This document shows positions 9,535-18,701 of a stretch of 64,000 nucleotides of DNA, piece by piece (positions within the stretch are counted from its first letter, which is position 1; each line of letters starts with the position of its first letter). This stretch comes from G963422445 sp963422445. GTDB taxonomy: Bacteria; Pseudomonadota; Alphaproteobacteria; Thalassobaculales; Thalassobaculaceae. The stretch covers positions 4,278,001 to 4,342,000 of the forward strand of contig OY729512.2 of assembly GCA_963422445.2 (NCBI GenBank), in the 5' to 3' direction. Made by a program: the position numbers and the translations under genes. The notes beneath the pieces are model-generated. The model ran no database searches, had not been told where the DNA came from, and saw nothing but the letters and a program-made list of their open reading frames with translations.

Positions 9535-11172
9535 TCAGTTTGACGCGGGGTCGAAGTTCCAGGGCAGAAGTTCCCGGACTCGCGATTGCGGGTGGCCGCC
9601 GGCGATCTTCTCCAGCGTGCTCTTGAGCCAGGCGTAGGGATCGACCCCATTCATCTTGCACGTCTCCAGAAGCGACGCGATTTGACCCCACGCGGCGGCG
9701 CCCTCGTCATGGCCGGCGAACAGCGCGTTCTTCGCGGTGAGCTTCACCGGCCGGATCCGGTTCTCCACGAAGTTCGTGTCCATCCCCACGCGCCCGTCGT
9801 AGAGGAATCCCACCAACCCCTCCCACTGGTTGGCGATGTAGGTCAGATTTTCGCCCAGGCGCGAGCGCGGCGAGACCCGCGAACGCTGCTCGTCGAGCCA
9901 TACGCCGAAGCGGTTCACCAGTGGCGCCGATTCCGTCCACCGCACCGCTTGGCGCGTCGCCGGTGGCTGGCCCCGGATCTTCTTCTCGATTGCATAGAGC
10001 TGCGCGATGCGCTCCAGACCGGCCTTTGCGATCGGAGAGGCGTCGCTGTCGAACACTTCCTTCATGCCGCGTCGGGCGTGCGTCCAGCAGGATGCGAGCG
10101 TCAGCGCCCCACCCGTGCGCTCTGCCCGGCGCAGCCGGTTGTACCCGGAATAGCCATCGACCTGCACCGTGCCCGAGAACCCTTCGAGCAGCTTCTCACC
10201 CTGTACGCCGCCGCGGCTGGGCGCATACGCATAGACCACCCCCGGTGGATCTGCCCGCACCATGCCCGCTCGTCGCGCGCCATCGTCCACATATAACCCG
10301 TCTTCGTCTTGCCCCGGCCCGGGTCGAGCACCCGTACCGGCGTCTCGTCCACCCCCAGGTTGTGCGACGTCTTCAGCTCCGCCGCCAAGCATTCCACCAG
10401 CAGCCTGAGGTGGAACGCCGTCTTGCCGACCCAGCCGGCCAGCGTCGAGCGGTGCACGTCGATTCCTGAGCGGGCGAGCATCTGCGATTGGCGGTACAGC
10501 GGAAGGTGGTCGGCGAACTTCGACACCAGCACATGGGCAAGCACGCCTTCGGTGGGAATCGCGCCCTCGATGAGATGCGCGGGCGCCGGTGCCTAGGTGA
10601 CTCCTTCCTCGCACACGCGGCAGGCATACTTCGGGCGGACAGTGACGATGACCCGAAGCTGGGCTGGGACGATGTCGAGGCGTTCGGTGCGGTCCTCGCC
10701 GATGCGCACCATCTCCCCGCAACCGCAGGGGCAGTTCGTGCTCTGGGGCTCGATGACCTGCTCGATTCGCGGCAGGTGCTCGGGAAGGTGGCCGAGGTTG
10801 CGCCGTGGGTCAGGGCGCCGCTCACGCGGCGTCGGCATGATGCTCGCTGGGGCCGCTTCCTCGGCCTCGGCGAGCGCGCCTTCGAGCGCCTCGAAGGCGC
10901 GCTGGAGCTGGTCGGGATGGAGCTTCTCGGACTTCTTTCCGTAGATCGCGCGGCGCAGCTCGCGCAGCAGATGTTCGAGGTGTCGGTTGTGCTCAGCGAG
11001 CGAGGCCACCCGGCTGCGCAGGCCCTCGACGACCGCTTCGGGCTCTCGGCGTTCGAGTTCGCGGTTGCGCTCAGCGAGCGCCGCCACTTGGGCTCGAAGC
11101 CCTTCGTTCACGGCGCGATAGGGGGGGGGGCGCAAGCGACGCTGGGTCGACCGTGTCGAGACGGTTCTCCAT
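9535..11172 (-). pseudogene. tnpC: IS66 TnpC transposase with several lesions
   Basis: The natural start is the ATG at 11172 (MENRLDTVDPASLA), but a run of ten C (11121-11130 as G on the plus strand) throws the frame; nine would keep it. After the zinc-finger-like segment (CPCGCGEM) an in-frame TAG sits at 10593. A further frameshift lies near 10256, between WTMARDERAW and DPPGVVYAYAP. The catalytic C-terminal part (DGYSGYNRL, CWTHARRGM, NFVENRIRPVKLTAKN) is readable to 9535. TnpC is the DDE enzyme of IS66, so this element is probably dead. Confidence 0.88.
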
Positions 11173-11240
11173 GATAGAATTATATCATGGAATCAATTCC
11201 TTAATAAAGAAAAAGGGAGCCAGAACAGCCCCCGATGTCA

Positions 11241-11590
11241 TCACGCCGCCGCAAGCGGTTTGCGAACCCGCCGGCTCCACACCCGGCGCCAGTCCAGCCC
11301 CTCGAACAACGCCTCGAACTGTGCCCGCGACAGCCGTATCACCCCGTCGCGCACCGCAGGCCAGGCAAAGCGGCCCTGCTCCAGACGCTTCGTCGCCAGC
11401 ACCAGTCCCGTCCCACCACAGCACCTTCATCCGGTCCAGGCGCTTGGGACGAAACACCACCGCCACCCCCCGAGTACGGGTCCAGACCGAGCTCGTGCTC
11501 AACCACCGCCGCCAGTCCGTCATGACCCTTGCGGAAATCCACAGGACGCGTCGCCACCACCACCCGCATCCCCGTCCCCGCGACGTTCAT
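11241..11590 (-). pseudogene. tnpB: IS66 Orf2 (TnpB), frameshifted
   Basis: Starts MNVAGTGMRVVVATRPVDFRKG, the hallmark TnpB N-terminus, and after a frameshift in a C-run near 11467 continues VVFRPKRLDRMKVLWWDGTG, then a tail ending LDWRRVWSRR. About 115 residues when joined, the normal TnpB size. It overlaps the tnpA stop. Confidence 0.8.
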
Positions 11591-12045
11591 CGACGCCCCC
11601 GCAACGCCGAGGCAATCTCCGCGACCCGCGAAGCGCCGATAGCGCCATCGAGGCGCACCGTCACCTCTCGCGACTCGATTACAACCGACCTAATCGGACC
11701 CCTCGCGCTGTCCACCTCGAGCGTGGCGAACGCCGGCTGCGGCTGCAGTCCGATATCCACCGGCTCGGCCGATGACGCCACCGCGAGTTCGCCCCGGCGG
11801 GCGAGGCTGCGCCACGTCGACAACTGCCAGCGCGAGATCCCGTAGCGCCGAGCGACTTCGCCTACGCGCTTGCCGGGCCGCAAACTCTCGCGCACCACCC
11901 GCGCCTTCTCCTCGGTGCTCCAGCGCCGGCGCGACCGACCCGTCGCAGAGACGTTCGTCTCACGGACGCTCGCACGCTCCCGAGCGGCGGCGGAACTTCG
12001 TGTGGATTCCTGCATCGGCTGACCCTCCTCGTGAAAAGGGGTCAT
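11587..12045 (-). CDS. tnpA: IS66 Orf1 (TnpA), helix-turn-helix protein
   Basis: 152 residues. The middle reads RRRWSTEEKARVVRES and VGEVARRYGISRWQLSTW, a helix-turn-helix as in IS66 Orf1/IS3 OrfA proteins, and the C-terminus (DGAIGASRVAEIASAL) matches the TnpA tail. It is open and intact and precedes tnpB with a 4-base overlap. Confidence 0.8.
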   Translation of the reverse strand: MTPFHEEGQPMQESTRSSAAARERASVRETNVSATGRSRRRWSTEEKARVVRESLRPGKRVGEVARRYGISRWQLSTWRSLARRGELAVASSAEPVDIGLQPQPAFATLEVDSARGPIRSVVIESREVTVRLDGAIGASRVAEIASALRGRR

Positions 12046-12095
12046 CCAACGCGATTAACTCATCGATAGGAAGGTGGAACACTCGCACCGCTTAC

Positions 12096-12449
12096 GATGC
12101 AGGAACGGAAAAGACGTTCAATTTCTTGACCAATCACTTCGTCGTTTCGGCGCCCACCGTTGCACAGCTCTATCGTCACCGGTGGCAAGTCGAGCTCTTC
12201 TTCAAGTGGATCAAGCAGCACTTGCGCATCAAGTCGTTCTTTGGCACGTCGGAGAACGCAGTCAAGACTCAGATATGGATCGCGGTGACGGTGTATGTGC
12301 TCGTGGCGGTGCTCAGGAAGCGGCTGGGGCTCTCGGTCGCCCTCTACACAATTTTGCAGGTTTTGAGCCTGACTCTGTTCGAGAAAATGCCTATTTGCAA
12401 GCTATTTTCCGACACCGACTACAATATTATCGAATCTAGAAAACCCTAA
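12096..12449 (+). pseudogene. IS4-family transposase C-terminal fragment
   Basis: Immediately after the IS66 right end, about 115 residues read EKTFNFLTNHF, QLYRHRWQVELFFKWIKQHL and a hydrophobic tail, the YREK region and C-terminus of an IS4-family enzyme. The N-terminal two thirds are missing. The stop is at 12447-12449. Confidence 0.85.
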
Positions 12450-12782
12450 CCAATTGATTTTATTCTAATAACTGTTGGGACATTAGTAATTGCATCTCAT
12501 CAGGAAAGTAAAACACAAAATCCACTAGATGACAATATAATTTACGCCTGTAGCCTAACAGGCGTCGCAGGTACTCTCTCCATCGCCTCCGGCAACGACG
12601 TAAACGCGTGACTGAACTCGCCAAGTCGATACCCACACGTGCTACTTTGTCCATGGCCCGCTCCGTTGTCGATTGAGAAAAGACTCCAGCATTCTGGCCG
12701 TCGAGCCCGTCTGAGTTGAAGCGGGGCGGACCATCCCATTACTTTCGACCATAGCTCCACCGAACATCGCCATGACGGAATT
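12450..12782. other. Gene-poor IS debris
   Basis: AT-rich at first, then GC-rich. On the minus strand near 12654 a short run MDKVARVGIDLASSV resembles the start of an IS110-family transposase but dissolves within 20 residues. No complete gene, RNA or promoter was recognised. Confidence 0.4.
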
Positions 12783-12977
12783 GTGATGCTCACCCCGGAC
12801 GACGTGCATCACAATCGAACCCAGAGCGTGCTGGAGCAGCGCGGGCGGACCCTTCAAGACGCTTGGACCCGTCATCCCGACCGCTTCGTTCGAGGGATCC
12901 CACAACCGGATGCCCTTCCCCAAGCCGTCTGGATCAACCCACCTGTGACACCCACAACAGGAGAAACTGCTCAGTAA
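12783..12977 (+). pseudogene. IS3-family transposase (OrfB) C-terminal fragment
   Basis: Reads TPDDVHHNRTQSVLEQR, HPDRFVRGIPQP and AVWINPP, the characteristic end of IS3-family OrfB integrase-like transposases. Just downstream (about 12990-13018) TGTCTCAAAGTCGTTGACAG resembles an IS3 terminal repeat. The catalytic domain is absent. Confidence 0.75.
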
Positions 12978-13131
12978 ATCGCAATCGTCACTGTCTCAAA
13001 GTCGTTGACAGGTTCCGGCGCGGTCAACAAAACAAGACCCTGGCACAGATGCTCGAGGCGCTGCTTCAGAAACGCAGACTATAGGGCAGATTGAACGGAA
13101 GAGGCTCCAATAAGCGGGCCCTAACCGAAGG

Positions 13132-16100
13132 TTAACGGGCCGCGAGAGAACGGTACGTACGGCTGAGGAAGTCGTGGAGGACCAGTTCCTGCGCCCGCGC
13201 CGATGCGGGCAAGATACGGTTCGCCTGCATGTGGATCAGGCTTAGGAGCAGGTCATTCATGGGGCAATTCAGTTCGCCCGCCGCTACGCGTTCACGGAAC
13301 GCCCTAATCACGTCAATTGTCTGCCCGGATCGCTGGCGAAACACTCCGTCGACGGCGGAGAGCGCTCCTTCCAGTTGTCCGGTAACTAACTCCTCAAGGC
13401 CGGCTCTTTCTGTGCGGAACCGTCGGGCTAACTGCCGCCGGTTAATCGGATCGACCTCGTACTCCCGCCAGAACCCCGCTCGCGCCCTGGCAACAACCCG
13501 CTGGCGTTCGGTAAAGTCGAGGCCGAAGTCAGCGAACAGACGGTCGAACCCCATGGCCGTCGCTTTCCAGCGCAGGACTTCATCCCCTACCACATGCACG
13601 AGTTCCACGAGGCGCAGGGCCGTCACACTGTCGGCGTGAAACCAGTCTTCTGCTAACTCAATTCCGCGCGCGCCACCGTAACGTTCCACCTCCCGGACAT
13701 AGGTATCCGCTACTACCCGATGCACCGAGCCACGCTCTACAAGAGGCCGCAGGAGTACAGCGGCTTGTTCCTGGAGCGCACGCTGTGTTTCTGGAGCGGC
13801 GCGGAAACGAACGCGCACATGGTTTTCCGGGTCGGCGTAGCGGATGAAGAACCAAGGGCGATCAGGCTCCTGCCGTTCGTGGAGCGCCACCAAGCTCGCG
13901 ATGACTTCTCGCAACAGAATGTCAGTAGTCGGGTTTGCGCAGTAGAACTTGAAGTACAGCCACTTGTCACCTGGCGCAAAGAGCCGTTGGACAGGAGGGG
14001 TCGACGGGGCGCTTACCACAGAATCCATTGCCTTTTCGCCGTTGTCGGGATCGGCGTTCGACTCCGATTTGGTACGCACAAATGGAAGAATGATCTCGTT
14101 TCGATATTTGCCTTCCGGGCCTTCCACGCAACCTTCGAGGTCGTCGGCTAAGGTCTCTTCCAAGATAAGCGCCGGGCGACTGGTGGCGTGTTCAGCAAGG
14201 ATAAAAAGGCACAGCGGATTCTCCAGATCGAGTAGAAGGCGGTTGTCGCCATCGGTTAGGCGCACCCATCGGGGGAGCATCAGTTCCTCGACAAGACGTT
14301 TTGTCGCGTCTTCACGGGCGGCTCGTTCCTTCGCAGCGCTGATTGCCCTGTAGGCTGACTGATCGTGCCCGACTTTCCAGCGGGCAACCGCATAGACGGC
14401 TCGCCCCCGAACGACGCGGGGCAGGAACGCGAGTCCGTGGAGCAAGCCCCAGTTCCACGCGAAAACCTCGCGCACGCCATCGTTCTGTAACGCGCACAGG
14501 AACCGATACGCCCCAGAACTTCGCCGGTAGTTATGGGCGGACGTCAATCGTGGGTGCACCTGTCGCCCGTCTTTCCTGGAACGGAGACGAAACTGTCTAC
14601 CTTCAAGACGTAACAGCAAATCGTCGACCGTCAACCGGTTCTCCCTTTCGCGCCGTGAATAGCCAGCGTAACTTAACTCGATATCCCGGAGATGGGGGCG
14701 CCGGACGATGTTACCGATCCTTCCTTCTGGGCAGTGGACAATCTCGGCGTAGATTGTGTCGGGTTCCAACGCTTCTTCGTCGCGAAGATGATCCTGCACA
14801 GCTTCGAGGAGGACTTGGTCGAGGTGGCAGAGTCGTCCAAGCATTCGGGCGCCGGAGGGGCCGGAGATACTATGAAAGAAGAGGCGGTAGTCGCCTCGGC
14901 GAACGGCGCGTTCGGAACGCGCCACCAAGTCGAAGCGGACGGCGAGCGCGGCGGGTAAGTCGCTACGTTCCGGCGGTGCGAGCCGATCCAAGAGTTCGTC
15001 ATCGATCTCCAAGGGATCGTTCGGTCCGCAGGTGCCCAAAACCCGGTTGAGAAGCACACTGGACGATGCCTCCAAGCTTTCGGCACCCGCGCCGCGTCTT
15101 TCGATGGGGGCGCGGAGATCAAGCTCATGGAGAAGTGGAGGTAAGGCGAGGCGTGGTTCGAGGTCGGAGTCGGGAAAACCGATTCCGAGTTCCGGATCCA
15201 ACACTTCGGCGAGGGGGATTTCGCGGGATTCGTAGCGTTTCCGGAAGCGAGTCTTGATACCCTGCATTTCGTCGAGTGCGGGACCAGCGAGCCGCCAGAG
15301 CGGCTCCGCGCTACGCAGGACTTCCGCGACAATGTCTCCGGAAAGGCACAGGTGTTTAGCTTCTTTGAAGAGATCCACCTGCAAGAGTCGGTTGGTCTTT
15401 TTCTGTTGTAGTTGGTCGATCCAGATTCGGCTCACTGCGGTGTAAGCTTCCGGCGGCGCACCAACACCGTGAGCGTCTAGACGATTTAGTTCTTCGCGGA
15501 TCCGGCGCACCGGTTTTGCAACGGCGGTCACCCCAGTGGAGTGTTCCAGGCATTCCAGGACGTGGTCGAGTGGATCGCCTCCGACGATGGGCGGGATCAA
15601 CTCCGCCTGAAGAACTTGCGCGGCGATCAGGTCATACACGAACTCATCGGCCTCGGATTCCGTGCCGTCGCCTGAAATAAGTGGCGTCAAGGCCGCACGA
15701 AGCTCGGCAAGAGTTGCGCCTTGGGCGGCGCATTCGAGTACGACAGAAAGCCCCTCGTCGTTCTCCAGTGAGGCAATTTCATGGCAGATATGACCGCGAC
15801 GATTGTTAGTCTTAACGTATCTGTAGTCTCCCTTCACGACCGCAAGCGTGTCGTTGACCCTGTAGCGGACGGCTTTCTGGACTTCGTCGCTCTGAAGAAG
15901 GTTGACCACGAGTTCCGCCACTTGCGCTGAGTCGAGGACCGAACGGCGTCGGTAGTGGGCACGTCCGGCAAGCCGCAGGTACGTCTGCGCCCCGATCTTG
16001 CCGACCGAAACGCCAGCGAAGAGGCCGAATGGTGTGCAGCGATCACACATCCGGGCGAAATACTGAACCAGCGCGCGTTCCAGCCGTTCTAGCCGCCGCG

Positions 16101-16365
16101 AGGGGTTTCGTTCTGTCCACCCGCTCAGGTTGTCGGCGAGTGTCGAACTCGCCACGCGAATTGCGTCGGCGGTATGCGGCGCGTCGAGCAGGTCGGCGAG
16201 GCTTCGGCGCAGCCGATCAGATCTTTCGATGGTGTCAACTCCGTCGGCACTTCGGCCCCAGGCATCGAAGGCCCCAACCGGAAGTAGAGGGGTTCGCAGA
16301 ACAAAGAAGCCGGAGGGCCGGTAATGATCTACGGTGCTGTCACTTGAATCTAAAGTTCGTGGCAT
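13132..16365 (-). CDS. LanB-type lanthipeptide dehydratase (glutamylation plus elimination domains)
   Basis: 1077 residues, normal for a full-length class I dehydratase. The N-terminal domain opens with YRPSGFFVLRTPLLP and has RCTPFGLFAGVS; such domains load glutamate from Glu-tRNA onto Ser/Thr of a precursor. The C-terminal domain from about residue 860 (WLYFKFYCANPTTDILL, WFFIRYADPENHVRVRF) is the SpaB_C elimination domain that makes dehydroalanine and dehydrobutyrine. It acts in the cytoplasm, often with a LanC cyclase, which is not seen here. The start chosen is ATG 16365; its first codons (MPRTLDSSD) come from the end of a degraded IS630, so the native start and promoter were replaced. 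No frame breaks. A small Cys-rich ORF upstream (17177-17380) may be its substrate. Confidence 0.85.
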   Translation of the reverse strand: MPRTLDSSDSTVDHYRPSGFFVLRTPLLPVGAFDAWGRSADGVDTIERSDRLRRSLADLLDAPHTADAIRVASSTLADNLSGWTERNPSRRLERLERALVQYFARMCDRCTPFGLFAGVSVGKIGAQTYLRLAGRAHYRRRSVLDSAQVAELVVNLLQSDEVQKAVRYRVNDTLAVVKGDYRYVKTNNRRGHICHEIASLENDEGLSVVLECAAQGATLAELRAALTPLISGDGTESEADEFVYDLIAAQVLQAELIPPIVGGDPLDHVLECLEHSTGVTAVAKPVRRIREELNRLDAHGVGAPPEAYTAVSRIWIDQLQQKKTNRLLQVDLFKEAKHLCLSGDIVAEVLRSAEPLWRLAGPALDEMQGIKTRFRKRYESREIPLAEVLDPELGIGFPDSDLEPRLALPPLLHELDLRAPIERRGAGAESLEASSSVLLNRVLGTCGPNDPLEIDDELLDRLAPPERSDLPAALAVRFDLVARSERAVRRGDYRLFFHSISGPSGARMLGRLCHLDQVLLEAVQDHLRDEEALEPDTIYAEIVHCPEGRIGNIVRRPHLRDIELSYAGYSRRERENRLTVDDLLLRLEGRQFRLRSRKDGRQVHPRLTSAHNYRRSSGAYRFLCALQNDGVREVFAWNWGLLHGLAFLPRVVRGRAVYAVARWKVGHDQSAYRAISAAKERAAREDATKRLVEELMLPRWVRLTDGDNRLLLDLENPLCLFILAEHATSRPALILEETLADDLEGCVEGPEGKYRNEIILPFVRTKSESNADPDNGEKAMDSVVSAPSTPPVQRLFAPGDKWLYFKFYCANPTTDILLREVIASLVALHERQEPDRPWFFIRYADPENHVRVRFRAAPETQRALQEQAAVLLRPLVERGSVHRVVADTYVREVERYGGARGIELAEDWFHADSVTALRLVELVHVVGDEVLRWKATAMGFDRLFADFGLDFTERQRVVARARAGFWREYEVDPINRRQLARRFRTERAGLEELVTGQLEGALSAVDGVFRQRSGQTIDVIRAFRERVAAGELNCPMNDLLLSLIHMQANRILPASARAQELVLHDFLSRTYRSLAAR

Positions 16366-17022
16366 TAGCTTTATCGACCCGGAGACAGAAGCGTTTGACG
16401 GCGGCGAGAATGCCGTCGACCGACTTGGTCCATTCAAAAGGCTTGGGGTCTTCGTTGAAGGCGCGGATGTCGGCTTCAAACTGGAGGGTAGAACAGTGCA
16501 CGCCGCGCTGCAATTGCTTGCGCATCCGTTCGGCGAACCGCCGCTCGACCTGATTGAGCCAGGACACGGATGTCGGCGTGAAGTGGACGTGCCAGTGCGG
16601 CCACCGCACCAGCCAAGCCTTCGCCCCCGCAGTCTTGTGGGTGGCGTAGTTGTCCATGACGATTAATGATAATGCGTCATATTGTGAAAACCTTCTCGTC
16701 GCTTGAGAGGAGAGAAACAACAAAAAATGAACCGATTACCAAACGATCAAAGAAAGACAAATGACGACACCATATCAGAACCACACCCTGTTCAGACATT
16801 CCCTAGGAAGTGCCGGCGCCACTTGCCTACTGTGTGCTCGTGCACGCCAATCTCGGACGCCACCGCCTTGTTGCTCAGGCTGTCCGCGCAGTGCAGGATC
16901 ATGCGGCAGCTGTCCGACATAGAGCGCGCCACCCGGTGCCGCCGAACCTGCCCCTCCAGAAACGACTGTTCTTCATTGCTCAGAACCAAGGCCGCCTTCG
17001 GCCGCCCAAGACCAAGTGCCAT
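16340..17022 (-). pseudogene. IS630-family transposase remnant with internal replacement
   Basis: The N-terminal piece (17022-16792) reads MALGLGRPKAALVLSNEE and GVHEHTVGKWRRHFL. The C-terminal piece (16723-16340) reads LIVMDNYATHKT, HWHVHFTPTSVSWLNQVER and a late NEDPKPFEWTK. About 160 middle residues are missing. Between the pieces is AT-rich sequence whose edge (about 16788-16805, TTCAGACATTCCCTA) resembles the end of the IS5-type element at 19561-25080, so a second IS probably landed here and was then lost. The remnant separates the LanB gene from the small ORF upstream. Confidence 0.8.
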
Positions 17023-17176
17023 CGGAGGAACCTCTCAAATCTTCCAATCCAACGGCCACGATACAATGATATTTACTTAAGTGCCAGCAGAAGTAGTGGC
17101 AGTGGTCGGGCTTCCTGCGGTCGTCCTACCTCGCACGAGTTCTGCCCGGCTGCATGAAAGACCCGAGACCCGCAGT

Positions 17177-17380
17177 TCAACAGCAATGGTCAGGATTGCA
17201 ATGCATGCTAACAGGCGAACCGTCGCAATCGAAGTCGGAGGGGTCGCCGTCGATGCGAATTTTGGTCCTGTTCGTGTCATCCAGGATAGCAAGCGTGCGT
17301 CGGCGCAGTCGGAGCCGCTTCCGAGCAGGCGCAGGGCGCGACGTAAGCACGGCCGATGTGTGGATATCTGAACGTTCCAT
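17177..17380 (-). CDS. Small Cys-rich peptide, candidate lanthipeptide-type precursor
   Basis: 67 residues starting at ATG 17380, with AAGGAG six bases ahead, a strong ribosome site that supports this start. The first 30 residues are basic (SRPAPARKRLRLRRR); the last 22 are acidic and rich in Cys, Ser, Asp and Pro (DPSDFDCDGSPVSMHC then NPDHCC), with four Cys and two Ser. It lies on the same strand as, and upstream of, the LanB dehydratase, with only IS debris between. A leader plus Cys/Ser-rich core next to LanB is what a class I RiPP precursor looks like, but no family motif was recognised. A second open frame over the same bases ends in a Thr/Ser-rich tail (TTAGSPTTATTSAGT) at 17077 and is the main alternative. 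Confidence 0.4.
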   Translation of the reverse strand: MERSDIHTSAVLTSRPAPARKRLRLRRRTLAILDDTNRTKIRIDGDPSDFDCDGSPVSMHCNPDHCC

Positions 17381-17569
17381 GAGAATCTCCTTTGCAAGTG
17401 GCTCACAGCGAGCACTCTATAGCTGAGTGTAGGATCTGTCAACGCCGGTTGCAGCAATTCCTGCTAACGCCGCGAGAGGCCATTCCACAGTGCGATTTTG
17501 GCGCGATTCGACCACCAGGGCGCCCGATCGGGATGATTTCGAGAGCATATTCCCGCCGGCGCGCATGGC

Positions 17570-18280
17570 CAGTGCGTGAGGGGCTTGACCGGGCGCATCG
17601 TCTCGGTCGCGGTCACCATCGCGGTGGCGGTCAACGACCGGGGCCGGCGCGAGGTGCTCAGCATGGCGATCGGCGCGTCCGAGGCCGAGACCTTCTGGAC
17701 CGGGTTCCTGCGCTCCCTGGCCCGCCGCGGGCTGCGCGGCGTCAAGCTGGTGATCTCCGACGACCACAAGGGCATCAAGGCCGCCGCGACCCGCATCCTC
17801 GGCGCCACATGGCAGCGCTGCCGCGTGTACTTCATGCGCAACCTGCTCGCTCATGCCGGCAAGCAGGGCCGGCGCGTCGTCTCCGCCTTCGTCACGACTG
17901 CCTTCGCCCAGGAGGATGCAGACAGCGCTTCCGCCCAGTGGCGCCAGGTCGCCGACCAACTCAGGGCCAAGGCGCCGAAGCTCGCCGCCATCATGGACGA
18001 GGCCGAGCACGACGTCCTGGCCTATATGACCTTCCCGGCCGCGCATCGCGCCAAGCTGCACTCGACAAACCCGCTCGAACGCCTCCATGGCGAAGTCAAG
18101 CGACGCACCAATACCGTCGCCATCTTCCCCAACGAGGACGCCATCACCCGGCTGATCGGCGCGATCCTCCTCGAGCAGAACAACGAATGGGCCGTCCAGA
18201 GAGCCAGATACATGACGCTGGAATCCATCGCTCCCGTGAGCCACAATAAAACCGTCAAGCTGCCCGCCGTGGCAGCCTGA
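17570..18280 (+). pseudogene. IS256-family (Mutator) transposase, C-terminal part
   Basis: About 235 residues: VLSMAIGASEAETFW, VKLVISDDHKGIKAA, TWQRCRVYFMRNLLAH, then LHSTNPLERLHGEVKRRTN and AILLEQNNEW. These are the DDE core and tail of IS256-type enzymes; usual length is about 400, so the N-terminal 150 or more residues are missing. The remaining frame is clean. Confidence 0.88.
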
Positions 18281-18399
18281 GCGTCCCGGCCCGACCCGCC
18301 GAATACCGCAACGGACGCTAGGCTCTTACACCACCGGCTGGGACACGATCTTGCAGAGGGCGAGGATGTCGCCGTCGCGGTCCTTGCGGCTGCGCGTCA

Positions 18400-18576
18400 C
18401 TTGCCAGTCTGCTCACCCCGTATGGCGGGTTCGGGATGTCCAACGACAGGCGCGAGTTCCGCCTCGGCGCCCGCTACGACCGCGGCGGACGCATCCGCAT
18501 GGACATCGAAGGATACCGCCACGAAGGCGGCACGCCTGACACCGGCATCCGGATGCAGGTCGGGATACGGTTCTGA
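18400..18576 (+). pseudogene. Outer-membrane beta-barrel (autotransporter-like) C-terminal fragment
   Basis: A 58-residue open stretch contains LTPYGGFG, EFRLGARYD, IRMDIEGYRHEG and ends QVGIRF. Alternating strands and a terminal Phe are typical for the last strands of autotransporter or related barrels, where the final Phe is recognised by the Bam machinery. The rest of the gene is absent; upstream is IS256 debris. Confidence 0.4.
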
Positions 18577-18701
18577 GGAAGGGCAGGGTGCCAGGAACGC
18601 GCCCGGCAACGCTGGAACTGGAACGAATTCGCTTCCGAAACGCTTACGGAAGAAAGAGGCCGAATAGAAAATGACTATAAAATAAGGGGTTGTATCAATA
18701 G

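Larger units (their letters stand above)
9506..12095 (-). mobile_element. IS66-family element
   Basis: Ends share GTAAGCGGTGCGAGTG as inverted repeats at 9506 and 12095, the IS66 GTAAGC signature. Gene order tnpA-tnpB-tnpC on the minus strand is canonical. The flanking 8-mers (catacgac and gatgcagg) do not match, so no target duplication remains. Both neighbours are halves of unrelated IS transposases. Confidence 0.9.

Noticed and set aside
9586..10296. Plus-strand open frame of 236 codons over IS66
   Set aside because: Arg/Pro/His-rich antisense of TnpC with no recognisable domain.
12598..12654. Minus-strand MDKVARVGIDLASSV resembling an IS110 transposase start
   Set aside because: Similarity stops after about 15 residues and no further IS110 segment follows, so it is noted only as debris.
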